From: Atopsyche davidsoni
Lineage: Eukaryota; Arthropoda; Insecta; Trichoptera; Hydrobiosidae
Assembly: GCA_022113835.1 (NCBI GenBank)
Contig: JAILWY010000018.1
Coordinates: 18,809,501-18,873,500, forward strand
DNA: 64,000 nt
Direction: 5' to 3'
In this document: positions 25,176-38,100 of the stretch, piece after piece
How the letters are laid out: every line of letters starts with the position of its first letter
How positions within the stretch are numbered: position 1 is the first letter of the stretch
Notes under the pieces: model-generated
Databases searched by the model: none
Told to the model about the DNA's origin: nothing
What the model saw: only the letters and a program-made list of their open reading frames with translations
Translations under genes and position numbers: made by a program

Positions 25176-25250
25176 AGCCTGCTACACACGCAGCGATACA
25201 ACTTGTAACCGATTCGCTATTAGCCAATAGCGTTAAATTATTATTGGTGA
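25176..25250. repeat. Foldback repeat, left arm, adjacent to another copy
   Basis: CCTGCTACACACGCAGCGAT is followed by ACAACTTGTAACCGATTCGC and TTAGCCAATAGCG. It begins directly after the previous copy, so two elements lie back to back. A partial right arm, ATTACCATTCGGTTATGGAG, is near 25300. Confidence 0.65.
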
Positions 25251-26819
25251 TTATTTTTATGGTTTTTATGGTAAGAAGACCCTTTAGTCTAATTACCATT
25301 CGGTTATGGAGAATGCTGCGCAAGAGACAGCAATAGCAACAGACCACAAGGCATGGTGGAAAATGTGTCTTTATGGAGGGGACCTTAGTCAGTGATGTGG
25401 ATTGAATAAGAGTTCCCAAGCAGCAATAATAAGCAATTTGTTCTGCAATTGTCACTCGAGCACCGGAGCGGCGTCTAGCTACCTGCACAGGTAAAACTAA
25501 TTAATTCTAGTTAATCAGAGAAAGTTTGTACGCATTATAAAGTATTCATTATTAGGCCGATAACTATGTTATAGTAGATTGTGTAATACACATATTTGTT
25601 GCGTAAAGCAAACGTATGTCGCATTATTATGTACCTTCTACAAAGTTCTCTATTTCTGTATTAATGTCAGCGATAATCAATAATGAGATTCATAGTATTC
25701 ACATGTAACGAGATAGGCTCGCCATTATCATTTGGGTATGAAGCATACTTGCAATAAAAAAAACTATTTGCTATACCATTTATAATTTCAGTACAGCTTA
25801 TCTCCATTTTACCGATACGTGTATTCAATTACATTATTACACTTGCCAGCATGAATCGAACCAGTTATATTAACGATTATACTGCGTTTATTTTTAATTG
25901 TCAATAATATTAATGTTATGAAAATAAAAATAATTCAAATGCTAGTTATTTATATTTATAATGGTTCGGTTGATTTCTTATTGTAGATTCGTCAAAATAA
26001 ACCAAGAGTATGATACTGTGAAAGAATATACTTTCTACATTCTTGAACATTGAGCTTAATATTGATTTATAGTATTTTTTATAACAGTGCTTGACCATCC
26101 CTAGGCACAGTCGGCGGCGCCTTATATGGACGTAGCTTTAGGACTTCGTGGGTCATAATCATGATTCCAGTTTACAGCTGATGAGAATTTTCGAGGTCTT
26201 TACGACGAGTTAGTTCTCATTTTACTCCGAGTCTCCGTCAAAGTTTACGACAATATTACTTGATTTCAAATTGTGCGATAGCAAAAAAAAATCATACTTT
26301 TTATGTGCCAGTGGCATGCGATTCATACAAACAACAAATCATTGTTTGCTATAAATAAAATAATGAATGTGTTCAACAAATTTCATTATTAAAATAAATA
26401 ATGAAATTTGTAATAATTATACTATACTTTGAGGGATATTTTTTTATGATAAATGTATAATTTATTGGGTTATTTTTAAATAAAAATGGTTGTGATTGCA
26501 CGCCACTGATCATTATAGGTTTCTATGAAGTCGGATCTGAAATAAAAAATAAATTATCCAACCGGTACGAATAAATCGTGAATAGTAAGAAATTGGCAAG
26601 ATCGACAAAATTCTTCTGGATTTGTTTGAAACTTCAATAAATTTCACAAGCTGCTATTTTTGACTTCATTAATCCAAGTAATGATTAAATATGCACATCA
26701 ATCTTAAGTTCGAATACTTTTATAATTTGTGAATCTTAAAGCTTAAACGATAGTTATTGCTTAACTTTTATGAGCATTGAAAAAATCTGTGGAATACTGA
26801 ATATCTCATAGACAATTAA

Positions 26820-27130
26820 CACTTAAGTGGAACAGATTGTCGCGGCATTCTGTGGAGCGGTGGGGATTTTTGGAATCCATCAAAGCATCTAAGCGACGCC
26901 ATTTTTAAAATGCCCTGAATGTTTTCACAGCTCGGAGCCGGCGCCTTGACATTCACGCCGGCTGCGGCCACCAGGAACGGAAGTGGTGCCAGCCTGTCTG
27001 ATGAGGTCCATGATGCCGACGATCGATCAGCTCCCGCGTCGCCCGCATTTCGGTGCCCCCAGAGTCTAGGGATTCCGTTTTAATTATCTCTATTACGTGT
27101 ATGGTGAACAGTTTGAAAGACCATTTTAAA
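26820..27130. promoter_or_regulatory. GC-rich island upstream of vestigial
   Basis: A sharp GC-rich stretch about 2.5 kb upstream of the vestigial CpG island, with hairpin-like GCCGGCGCC and CGCCGGC segments and GAATG/CATTC (TEAD-like half sites). No coding frame is credible. Candidate regulatory element only. Confidence 0.3.
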
Positions 27131-27719
27131 TTTACTGTCATAATTCTGCTCAATGAAAATCATTATTTTTTTACTTGGGCTTGTATACAAAACAAAATAA
27201 ATGGACCAAAAATGATGCTATAAAAATGTGCTAATAATTAGGTGAAACTCTGTTCCAGTATACTTTTTATTGATTATTTTGAAATTATTATTTTTAAAGT
27301 TTATTTTGGCATTGATCAACTTTGCTGTTTCAAACATCTTTAGCCATCTCTATATTACATATTTGTCATATAAACATTTTAGGACATGCACCTCATTATA
27401 GCATATAATACAATTTCTCATTTGAAAATGTTTTTTTGTATGTTTGATCTTAGTTCAATTCTTATCTAATTTTATAAATTACATATTAAAAGGTTGTTTT
27501 ACTATTTCATGTTAATATTGCCTTACCTACGATAAATTTTAAAAAAGCAGATGTCATTTTTCGTGCTCGACTATGTGATATACTAAAAGCAGGTGGTTTT
27601 TATTGTGGCTTTGGTTGTAAAGTTTGTTGGTATATAATTAACTCCACACAAAGGTTACTCGTATATTTAAATATTCACAAGGCAAAGCTCGGCTGAATAC
27701 GGAGATAGGTACGTAAGAA

Positions 27720-27970
27720 CAAGGACATTTTGAGCTTCCGAGGGCGGGGGTGGGGGTGGGTGGGGAGGCTGGGAGGCAGGGGATGCTAATGCCTGGGATA
27801 GAGAGGAATTCCTGTGAAATTAAGACTTTAATGGCAGAATGCCGGCGTTTGTACGCCAGCCACGCGCTGTCGCCGATGTGCTGTATCGCTCTAGAGCTAT
27901 TTTATGCAAACTTTAGGGCTATGTATAATATAAGCAAGATCTATTGTCCGCGTAAGTACGCTCTTAGATG
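27720..27970. promoter_or_regulatory. GC-rich island with G-tract
   Basis: 27740-27782 is a run of GGG-containing units (GGGCGGGGGTGGGGGTGGGT and onward) with G-quadruplex potential. Beyond it the GC-rich stretch includes the short hairpin GGCGTTTGTACGCC. The 73-codon frame here has no family resemblance. Confidence 0.3.
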
Positions 27971-29639
27971 AATAAATGTGCTCTACATGTATTTATGGTT
28001 ATTATTTATTTTTTTATGTTAAAGCATATAAAAATCAGGTGTCCTTTAAAATGCCTCCTTATTATGTTTTAAAAAGTGAAATATCACTAATATATATATT
28101 TTTTAATGAAATACCACAGTGGAATTCCTTAAAGTAATTTTTATCTAAAATTTAACTTTGATAACATACTATGTTTCAAATATTTTTTGTTATTTAATAT
28201 TTTCATAACATAGTAGAAAAATGAGAACATGTCGTTTCAAATACCATACATTAAATACCTTTGCTTTTTTATAGCATTTTCTAGAATTAATGTAAATAAT
28301 TACCGTCGTAAATTGGTTAACTAAACTTAAGTAATAGCTACGTTATAGAAGTATTTATTTTTTACTATGTCCTTTTCCCCCAATATGGCCAATATTTACT
28401 TTTAGGGTTATATATATTGTAAGTTTTTTTAAATAAATAAGTATAAAGGGTGAATGCCGCATATTATTTAAAATAAACAGTAAGTAATTTAAACCCACAA
28501 TATTTCGTTTAGATACCTCAACACACGATACTAATAATTTTTATGTTTGCTAGACTTTAAAAATATTTTACGAATACAAACAAAAATATTATATACATAC
28601 ACAATATTATCAATTTAATACATATTTGGAAAAATTCGATTAATTTAATATAATATTCAGATTGTGTATTATAAAACCATAGTGTTAAGATTGTTGGTTT
28701 TTTTTAAGACATATACAACTCCTAAAGGTGCTAATATTTCTATCTGGACCAAAATTTCACATTTGAAAAATACCTTTGACTCCATTCTATTGCCTTAATT
28801 CCATATAAAATAAATACTTAATATCGCTATAAATAGTATTATCTCATTACATATATTACGATAATAATTAAGAGAGGGAAAATATCGAAATAAAGTTAAA
28901 CATTTTATCACGTATACGTTTTTGCATATTTAACTAATGAATTATTTTTAACTATTGAATGCTATGGCACAAATAAATTCTTCGAGAGCAAATACATTAC
29001 AAAATTCAATATTATTTTTATTACAATATAAAGGATCAATTATATTGTAAGTATAAATTACTATCCAATCATAAAGTCATTGATTATTAATATGTTGGGC
29101 ATATACATACAGTCTTATTTAATTACATTACAGATAATTGCTTTGGCACGAGAACTAAAATGAATATGAATTTGTTTTGAACTTCAGTAATTTAATTCCA
29201 AAGATCATTTCAAGTCTTCGATTTCTAAGTAAACCTGAAACTATAAACACAAACGAGGGAAGATGTGTGTTACTTTATAATAATGACAATTTTTAATAAG
29301 CAATTGTATTTTTATATTTTTTGTGACTGGTATATTTTGATATTTGAAATAGAACATAATAACAATAAAACGACTATAATACCCTTTTTTGTTGTTGAGA
29401 TGCATTTTTTTAAAAAATCATTAAAAGAAGTATGGACTTGTATTATTCACTATATTTTAATGAAAGCAATAAAGATAACGAATAAAATATTTATTGGATA
29501 TGGATAAGCCATGTAATGAAGAGAGAGTGAGTGACTGAGTTATTCAACCTTTTGTCTTCTTGATATCAGCAAAAACACACAAGTCGGTCAGTGGCGGCTC
29601 CGCGCAAATTTTATAAAGTTGTAAATAAATAACAGTCGG

Positions 29640-30241
29640 GAATCGAATAAATAACTCCCGGCGCAATAAACTGCTCGCCCGCCGCAAAAACCCTCGGGAA
29701 AGTCCGAATTTCGTCCGCGAGCTTTCACAGGGGAGGGGCGAAAGCTCGCGGCGCCATTGGCCGGCTCGAGGGCCCGCCTCGCATTCCATTGGAGCCTTTT
29801 TCCCGCCGCGCCGACGAGCGCTCTCCATTCAAAAAGGGGGAGTGGCCTAGCGGCGAGGAGGGGGGGGAGGGGGCGGGGCCGGCCGGGAGGGGGTCCGGTT
29901 TCAGACGACGTGGAATGCCAGTCGAGTGTCGGTGTCGAGAGTCGCTGGTACATACCGCGCGTGCGTCGGCTGCGCGAATTCCGGGCGGCGCGAGTTCCGA
30001 ATAACCCCCTACCCCCCCGCCGCGACCCCCGCGTGCCCGCGATGTGAGCAGTGATAACGGACAATGTTATGTTTTGACCGTTTCGGTTTACCTCTTCCGT
30101 CCTCGATTCTGCGGTTCCGGGAAAAACCGGGCGAATACTTGGCGGGATAGCCGCAGTGGCCGGCGGGCTCCGTTCACGGACTGCTTGTGAAGTGTTTGTT
30201 GTTCAATTCAAGGATACTAGCCGATCGCCTACATAAGACAG
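29640..30241 (+). promoter_or_regulatory. vg: CpG island, promoter and non-coding first exon of vestigial
   Basis: Very GC- and CpG-rich over about 600 bp, preceded by TTTTATAAAG near 29608. The island ends in ATAAGACAG before GTACCT, a good donor that sets the exon end at 30241. The next matching acceptor on the plus strand is the one at 34801-34803 before the vestigial start exon. I therefore propose an untranslated first exon starting somewhere around 29.6-29.95 kb. The start site is not determined. Open frames on both strands here reflect GC content. Confidence 0.5.
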
Positions 30242-31499
30242 GTACCTCCCTACATTCTCATAGCTCCGTTGCTCTATCTTCCAGGCATCTTAAATGTTCC
30301 AACAAAGTTTTTCTCTACCGATATCCTTATATGTAAAACTTGGGAAGGTCTCTCAAACGTTTTCCTGTCTAATCCTTGTCTACGTATTATATTATCTGAG
30401 TACAGTACGATTACGAAACATCATTTTTTTGCTACAATATGTTATATAAACAGTTCTTGAAAAATCATATTTAAGATCTAACATTTGCAATTTTTATAAA
30501 AAGTTGGCATAAGTAGGTAAAGTTCCCACAGGGCTTAAGAATTATATGTTTCCTTATACGTTTTCTCGGTAGTCGACTTTTTTGTGGTTTATTTAAATCG
30601 ACCTTATGAATATGTAAGTAGGTCCTTACCTAAATTGATTTTTTATACAACTTTAGAAATTCAGTTAATACGAGTATATTGGTAGGTATTATTTTTGTAG
30701 GAACATATGAAGTTTAAAATTATCTATACCTATGATATGTATAATTATCAGTGGAGTATATATGTACCTATTAGAAATAAAATAATATTATGGCCTATTT
30801 TATTAATTTTATTTATTATTATCATATATTGGTGCATTGATTCTAATTAAAAATTACTTTAAAATTAACAAATTTTATTTATAGTTTTTAAAATGGAATT
30901 TTTATCAATGAAATACTCAAAACGTCTGTTATTTAAATTCTTTCTCATCTTAATTTCTATTATTGTAAAAAATCTGGAAAAAAAGTTAACGAACAGAAAG
31001 TCTCACGTGTGAGAAAGTAGGTATTATAAGACAGCACGTACTCGGAAGAAAGTTTAAAGTAGCTCTCATTTGACTCCTTTACTTTAAATTCCAACATCAA
31101 AATACATAATAGATAGTAGATAAGTAGAAAACAGCCAGTTTTAAGAATATTTTTTTATACTTTCCAGTAAAGTACATAAAATATAAAAAAATACAGTAGC
31201 GCATTTAGGAGGAAGGAGGTTAACGGAGACGGTCCGCCCCGGACGACACATATATAAAAATAATATGATTAAATAGTTGAATAGCTTAAGAAGGGTGACA
31301 TTGGTCATGGATAACACTGAATAGATAATAAAAAATAAAATAATATATTTACTTACCACATAAAAATGGCACAAAAAAATATTGAAATCTCAAAATAACA
31401 ACAAGGCATCGCGTATCCTTTTCGAATATAAGTTGCTTCAACTCAAGAGCTGAAAAAAGAACAAAGGTTTTTTTTTTTTTACTGAAACAAGTTGCACAG

Positions 31500-31690
31500 G
31501 CCGCTTGACTAATAAATGATGGCGCGGCTCGGCGGCGGCGCTGGTAAATCGAGGCTTTAGCGGTGACATATTTAACAAAGGTTTTTTTCTTCTCCGAGCC
31601 GAGCACGTGTCATAATATTTCAGTTAGAGACTTGCCCGGCCGACATTGAAATAAGCCGCGCGAGTCATGTCTAATTGAATTTTCTTAAAA
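31500..31690. promoter_or_regulatory. GC-rich island in vestigial intron 1
   Basis: A GC-rich block bounded by AT-rich DNA, with GGCGGCGGCGCTGGTAAATC, a CACGTG E-box at about 31603 and TCTAATTGAATT at its edge. Proposed as regulatory on composition and position only. Confidence 0.3.
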
Positions 31691-32539
31691 AACGATAGGG
31701 CGTTTTATTTTTAATTAACAATTCACTACAAAAGTTTTTATTTATAAAATCAAAAAGTGTAAATATTATTTAACAAAAAGCATTTATTATATTATATTTA
31801 TTCAATAGGTATAAGTATAAATTTGTGTATACTTTGTTTCCAACATATATTTTATAAATCATTAGTGTAACTAGCTTATATTAAACTATATGGGTTACCT
31901 ATTTGTCAAGGGCATTTGTAGGTTAACTGATGTTAGGTATATTTGAGAAATAATAAATAGTCCTTGTACAAACTTCTATGCGTATTACTTTTTTTTGTAT
32001 TACGTACTTATTTAAGAAAAACGTGAAATCTGTTTTAATTGCATAATTGTGTTACTATATATGAATATTTTATACCTACTGGTTGTTGAAAAAAAGTAAT
32101 ATTTCAAACAAAATTAAATAAATAATTAATAGAAATTGCACGTTTTTATTTCACACGTTTAATAATTAATATTCGTAATCCTATTACACGTGCTATTATT
32201 TTGAAATACAATTCGTAATACAGTGTTGTCTTTAAAAGAAAATACCTTTATTTTATGAATGTAATAAGCAATTTTTAAAAAATTCGCCTTTTTTATTATA
32301 ATAAAATCAGTACTATCCTACGAATAATTATAAAAATACAAGCCATCGGTTAGGTCATTATTTTAGGGTAGCGTTTTCACTAACATTAAAATTGCCGATA
32401 CGTCTGCACCCCTTCTTCGCGACGGATACTGTATCAAAATAATTAATTACAATCGATCATAAAGTTCTATCTTCCCCAAAAGGATCGAAAGCACTGTCGG
32501 TCTCGTCTCAAATTAGTCCAAATATACCTGTTTGAATCA

Positions 32540-32700
32540 CCTAATTACCGGGGAGATGGGCTCACCTTGCGATGGGGCGATAGCGGGCCGGCTGAAGGCA
32601 CAGATGTCCCGACGATAGTGACGGCCGCCAGTAAATCTCCGTGACAACTCGATTTATGTATACACTCGCCATAATTCATTTTGGGCCGAACGCAAGACTA
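32540..32700. promoter_or_regulatory. GC-rich island in vestigial intron 1
   Basis: Flanked by homeodomain-type cores (CCTAATTACCGG at the left, CATAATTCATTTTG at the right) around a GC-rich centre including GGGCGATAGCGGGCCGGC. Candidate enhancer; not tested for conservation. Confidence 0.3.
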
Positions 32701-32817
32701 GACCGAAATGATCATTTTTTTATTTGGTGAACATCGTACTCGACGTTTTTACAAATGAAGTAATATTTCAGTGATGCGCGTCTCCAATTTAACCTGGGTT
32801 ATTTATGATGATGCAAG

Positions 32818-32966
32818 TCATGAGCCAACTGAGAACCGAATGGTATCCAATAGCGTCATGTGTTGTCTCCTTCGGCAAAGCCATAAAAAACACCCTAAAT
32901 AATAAGACCCTATTGGCTTATTACTATTTGGTTACCTGCTGTCGCAGCGTGTGTAGCCAGCTTTGT
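32818..32966. repeat. Foldback repeat, both arms
   Basis: The left arm keeps CAACTGAGAACCGAATGGTA and CCAATAGCGTC. The right arm is CCCTATTGGCTTATTACTAT continuing GTCGCAGCGTGTGTAGCCAG. Another partial copy starts at 32970 (GCCCCCTACATAAGCTGCGA). Confidence 0.65.
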
Positions 32967-33975
32967 TAAAGCCCCCTACATAAGCTGCGAAAAAACTGAC
33001 AACAGAATTGTAATTAGCCAAAAGCTCTTTTGCTGAAATTAACCGTTGAAAATTCTCAAAATAAATGGACGCAATTTTATAATTGAAAATTGTTTGCAAG
33101 TTTTGTCGTTTACTAGTGCCTTTTAAAATATTTTTTTGCTGTCGTGGCCAATACATCGTGTTTGAGAGTATTGTGAAGCGTTAAGGCATATAATCGAAAA
33201 ACGTTATATTCCTATAATTTCAATAACCACAATATTTTATTTTATCCGAATTAAAAATAATAATCAATACGACAGATATTTTTTTTTATTCAGTATTTTT
33301 TTTACAATTTTAATAAACACCATCTTATAAGCATTGCCTATAATTTATTAAAAAACTTAACTCACCAAAGATTTACAATTTTTGCCTTTAACCCAAGAAT
33401 TGTTTTGCTGCTATTAAAAAAATATTTATATATCCTACATAAACGTAAAAATTGACAGAAAACACCAGTCTACAGTGGAATCGGTAATCAAGATAATTTT
33501 GAATTTTGCCGTAAAGTTATGTTGGAAAAATTAAATAAACGTATAAAATACCTAAATAACTGATTCACGCATAAAACGACTAAAAAATTCAATATATAAA
33601 CTAGGAGCATCGGTTGGATACTTGTGCTTGTCAATATAAATTCTTGCATATTTAAGCAGCCTGCACAAGTTGCAACTCAAATGACAACCGATTTGTGATG
33701 ATCAACGAGTGCCCTCTTGTTACAATAGTTTTGCGTTAAGTAAATTCACATATTATTTTACTTTGGCATAAAGTAGATATTCTGCTGGCGATTGTGAAGC
33801 GACTTCTTTAATGGTACTAGGCTACTATAAACTTAGTTTCATGAGTGAATCAGTTTTAATATTTTGAATAATTTTCCCACATGTTTTAATTTTAATGGTT
33901 ACCGGTCACCAATGATAATAAACCTGTGGAATAATCACAAAAGTAATTTATTTAAAATATTAAAACGGATATAAT

Positions 33976-34090
33976 ATAATGATAAAAGTACCTTTGTATT
34001 TTGTCTTCACTTTGAGTTTATTAAAATTATTTGCATTACTAGTTTCGACCCAAAACACTGGATCATCATCAGATGCATAACTAAAACGGA
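33976..34090 (-). repeat. Hammerhead-like repeat (copy 1)
   Basis: On the minus strand the core reads GCAT-CTGATGA-T-GATCCA-GTGTTT-TGGGTC-GAAA-CTAGTA-ATGC (34076-34033). It is nearly identical to both arms of the composite element at 44020-44435. It is followed by the GGAATTCCA block shared with Penelope-like tails. Confidence 0.6.
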
Positions 34091-34099
34091 ATTCCACAG

Positions 34100-34290
34100 A
34101 ATACACTCTGTCAAAAATAATGAATATATTTCTTCTTCTGGTGCCTTTCCTCGTAGGAGGTTGGTAACCATTTCAACGAATATATTTATATCATGGGCCA
34201 ATCTCACTGATTCGGCTACACTTCCAACATCCAGCCACTGTTTTTCACTGACCTTTTCCTCAAAGTTCCCTTTTTTCATTCCGATGTTTT
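34100..34290 (-). pseudogene. LINE reverse transcriptase C-terminal remnant
   Basis: The minus-strand reading includes EKQWLDVGSVAESVRLAH and INIFVEMVTNLLRGKAPEEE. It matches the C-terminal tail of insect non-LTR (RTE-like, craniofacial-development-protein-2-like) reverse transcriptases, where W-(x)-S-ELxRLAxD precedes MVANLRR. It is truncated and joined to the hammerhead-like repeat; no catalytic RT motif remains. Confidence 0.6.
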
Positions 34291-34803
34291 AGATTTTTCT
34301 TTGGAAAATCAGCTGGAGGATACTATACTTACTGTTTAGAAAAAATGTGTCCAAAATAGGAGTACTCACGCTTTTTATGCATGCTCAGTAGTTCTCGTTA
34401 TTTGCGCATTCTGTGCAAGACTATCATTTATGATGGGGTCAACCGGGATTCTCCTGTATAGCCACATTTCCACCTCAATTATAATGGAACTGGTATTTAT
34501 TTTGTAATACTCCATTTTATTACAATAAAATAAAACCAAATGGTTTTGGAGACTACGTTGATTTCACTATTAGCGAGAGCTCTTTCGCCGAACACGGCCA
34601 TTTGGTTTTATTTTATTGTAACCTCAAATACTGATACGACACAACACTTGGTGTCTCACCAGCGTTATTTCTTGAGCATAGTACTTTCTGTTTCAATTCT
34701 ATATTTAATTAGAATTATAGCTGTCTCAAGTGTGCATATTGAATATGTGAATGAGTTTTCTTAGGATTTCGTGTATTGATTTGATTTTTTGTTTTTTTTT
34801 CAG

Positions 34804-35130
34804 TTTCGAATATTATCATGATCATCAGCGGTGGTGATACAAGTATTAGCGGTTTAGAAGCAAAGTGATCGTGGTATCCGTGCGGTGGACGAGAGCCCCC
34901 CGGGTCCGGACAGTGCAGGGGCGGGCGGGCCGGCGGCCGGCGCAGTGGCGGCGGGCAGCCTGGGCTGGGCGGGCGGGCGCGCGCGCGAGGGGCGGGCGGA
35001 CCTGGCCATGGGCTGCCCGGAGGTGGTGTACGGCGCCTACTACCCCTACCTCTACGGCCGCGCGGCGGGACCCGCAGCCAGGGCGGCCGCTACCTTCGCC
35101 TCACCGTTCTCAGCGCACCAGTATGATAGG
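34804..35130 (+). CDS. vg: vestigial, first coding exon (5' UTR plus residues 1-41)
   Basis: The exon runs from acceptor TTTTTTTTTCAG (ends 34803) to donor TATGATAGG before GTGAGT (35131). Translation starts at ATG 35008 in the good context CTGGCCATGG. The first residues MGCPEVVYGAYYPYLYGR match the N-terminus of Vestigial proteins (Drosophila has CPEVMYGAYYPYLYGRAG); the exon ends SAHQYDR in phase 0. No earlier in-frame ATG exists. A 16-codon upstream open frame (34818-34868) lies in the leader. The coding part is extremely GC-rich compared with both flanking introns. Confidence 0.9.
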
Positions 35131-38100
35131 GTGAGTTACCGAAGACCTGTGACCCGTGCGCTTGGAGTTATACCATAGTAATTTTTTTTTGTGGCATTTG
35201 CACTCCGCACCCCAGAGAACTTCACTGGGTTGCGAGATAATAAATAAAATATAATAAAGAGAAAAACACGTTTACATGTACAAAAAACTCTGCATCCGTG
35301 TCCTTCAAGGACTTTCCGCTGTTCCGCATCCGCGGCGTGCTGCTTGCCTCGTCTTGTCCAGAAGAAGACGCTGTTCTTCAGAAGGGCTCCCTGTCGTGGT
35401 TGTATACTTCGCTCTGGTCCTCAGTTCCTGTCGCTAGAGCGCGACGGGTCCAGAGGTCGTGAGAGTCCACTGCCTGGACGCCTCACGCTGTCCGCTCCAC
35501 TTTATAAAAAATTATTATTATACTAATTAATAATAATTAAAGCGATGGCAAATAGAAATGATGGTGCTCATGATCACCGTATATATAGACGGTTTTTACA
35601 TAAATATATCTAATGTTGTCGTAAATATACTGATTAAATTTAAAAACCTTTTCGACAAAGAAACCCGAAACCCTCTACACGCGTCACAATTCGCAACTGA
35701 CTTGCTTTTCTATTGTATTTTGCTTTATCGGCGGAACAGGAAGATGTTTTCCTTCAACGCCTTCAAAATCACAGGGTGACTTGTATCACCGTGGGGTCGT
35801 GTGGGTGTCTTTTGGCCTTTTTTTGTAGAGGCAGTCCTCGAGGTTGTAATCGAAGAGTGTGCTGATTGAGGGGTTTGGAACTTAGTGCGAGGTCGATGAT
35901 AACCTCTTGGGTCGTTTTGGTGTTGGTGTCTCTGTAAAACTGGGCGTTTTGGATGAACCACGGGGCATTGAGTGCCCAGCGGAGAATTTTATTTTGGATT
36001 ACCTGGAGAGGCTTGCGTCTCTCAGGCGGGATGTATCCTCAGATGGGGCAGGCGTAAGTGAGGATTGGACGGATCATTGGAGAGATCAGGGAGAGAGTTT
36101 GCTTTTCCTGCATAGCAGTGGGGAATAACTGACTTGCTAAATTAAAAAAAAAAAAACCAGCCGGACGATCTATGCCATAGGCTCCCAACCTTTTATTGAC
36201 CACCGCCCTCTTGACAAGAAAAAAAAATTCCAACGCCCCCTTTGACATAACAATTATAATTATACTAATTTTATTTCTGTATATTATTTATTACCAATCA
36301 CAAATTAATCACTAATAAATATGATTGAAAATCGTTCTTGATTCCTATATTGTTAATTATAAAACTAGCTTGAGATTTTAACATTTGAAAATTAGGCCAT
36401 AATAATAAGATAAACACATTTTTGACGGCTAGATAAAATAATATAGAAATACTATAGAGGTATTTCATAACGCCCCCCATTTTCCCTTGGACCCGTCACC
36501 GCCGAAACGTACGAAACGATTGCGATCAATCAGGGAGTGTGATTAGATAAAATTAGAAATGCCGAATAACGATGAGCAAACCGAAAAACCCTCATTCGGG
36601 ATCCTTGAATAACGAGATCGATAAGGGTGAGACTCCTCCTATAAGGTTTTTATGATCTTGCACATTCAAAGCATATGCAGAGGAGCTCCAATCGGGTCAT
36701 ATCATTAGATTAAACTCATCCTTGTTAGAAGCATCCATTCAATTGTTATTCCATCAAACCTTGTTCATAAATGCAACGTCCCTAACCTTTCAAAAATAAA
36801 CTTTTTGCGATTAATAAAAAGCGTCCCACATTGCGCTTAGGCAAAGCAAAGTAGGACGCTATTCAATAATTGCAAGTTGGACGCAAGTGGTGTTGCGACG
36901 TGTGTAGTGAGTTTTAGACCCTCTACACACGTTACGACATAACTGACAACCAAACGTTTACATAAAAAAACACCCCTATTGAATGAACGATATTAGGTAA
37001 TTGCAAAATGTGTAGCCGATGCAACCTTAACGTTTGCTCGCATCCGAATCCTGGCAAATTTTATTTAGTATATAAGAAAATGAAAAAAGTCTCTTCTATT
37101 TAAAAAAAAAAATAAGATACATTTTATATATTATCCAATATATTATTTAACATAACAGGATATAAACAAATAGCAGCACAGCATTTGTTCCGAAGTCATA
37201 ATAAATTATTATCGAGTATAAGCTGTTAAAATCAATCGCAATTAAATCAACGATTTGAATTATCTGCAATTAAAAAATATTAAAATATTCAGCATTCTCT
37301 TCTTGTATTTAACATATAAGGAATAATATTGCGTACTAAATAGAACAAAAGTTTTATTTTCTTAATTCGGTAAATATTATTAGTATAACATTGCATTTGG
37401 TTTTTATCTCATCTGGCACTATTTTGTTATTTTGCTAAAATACACTTATTTATTATTCGAGATGACAAATTTATTCTAAAACAAAATTTGCTCTTTATTT
37501 TTAAGAAAAATGTACAGTATGCGTACAAGAATTTTTGAGCTATTCATATTAATATACTCATCTTTTTATTCCTTGAATGCACACAGTACATCATTTTATT
37601 AAAATATTCTGAAATATAATATACGCTGAAAAAATATATTAATATAAAAAAAACAGAAAAAATGTTAAGAAATACCATCATCTAAATGTCAAATTATTTT
37701 TTGAAATTCGGCTCTGGGCATTACGCCACGTTTTTTTTCTTTAATATTCCAATGTTTTAATTTTCTGATGACGGCTACTGGAACACGAAAAAAAGGAAAC
37801 ATGACACAACACCCACGAACCGTATTTTAACTATAACCTGCCAACATGTGTTTTATATAAATGTACTATAACATCATTTTTGTTCGGAAATATAGAAACT
37901 AACTAAAAAAACAGTTAAAAAGCTTGCTGTGGAAAATTACTTGCACGATGAATTTCAGACATTAAAAAAATAAGCGACATGTATGCAATGACTGAAGGGG
38001 CGCTTTTTATCAAAAACGCAGACAGTTAAATATGTAAATTTTTGTACAAGCACCTACTCTTGCTATTTATTCTTGTTGATAGATAATATATATAAGATAA

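Larger units (their letters stand above)
24460..29600. other. Spacer between the hAT-like element and vestigial
   Basis: No gene is supported. 24480-24660 is a GC-richer, repeat-like block of unknown type. 25028-25250 has two foldback repeats. 25300-25490 is moderately GC-rich with a broken open frame and no recognised motif. 26820-27130 and 27720-27970 are GC-rich islands. 28000-29560 is very AT-rich with nothing recognised. Confidence 0.45.
30242..34803 (+). other. Proposed intron 1 of vestigial
   Basis: 4.56 kb, mostly AT-rich. It contains two GC-rich islands (31500-31680 and 32540-32700), foldback repeats at 32818-33165 and 33652-33720, a LINE RT remnant and a hammerhead-like repeat copy at 33976-34290, and a 24-bp inverted repeat at 34520-34621. 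The acceptor is TTGTTTTTTTTTCAG. Confidence 0.5.

Noticed and set aside
29544..30064. Long open frames in the vestigial CpG island, including 158 codons on the minus strand
   Set aside because: Arg/Gly/Pro/Ala-rich translations from CpG-rich DNA, overlapping on both strands, without motifs.
34865..35134. Alternative frame over the vestigial start exon, and an N-terminal extension from 34885
   Set aside because: These begin with GTG, not ATG. The conserved Vestigial N-terminus starts exactly at the first in-frame ATG, 35008.
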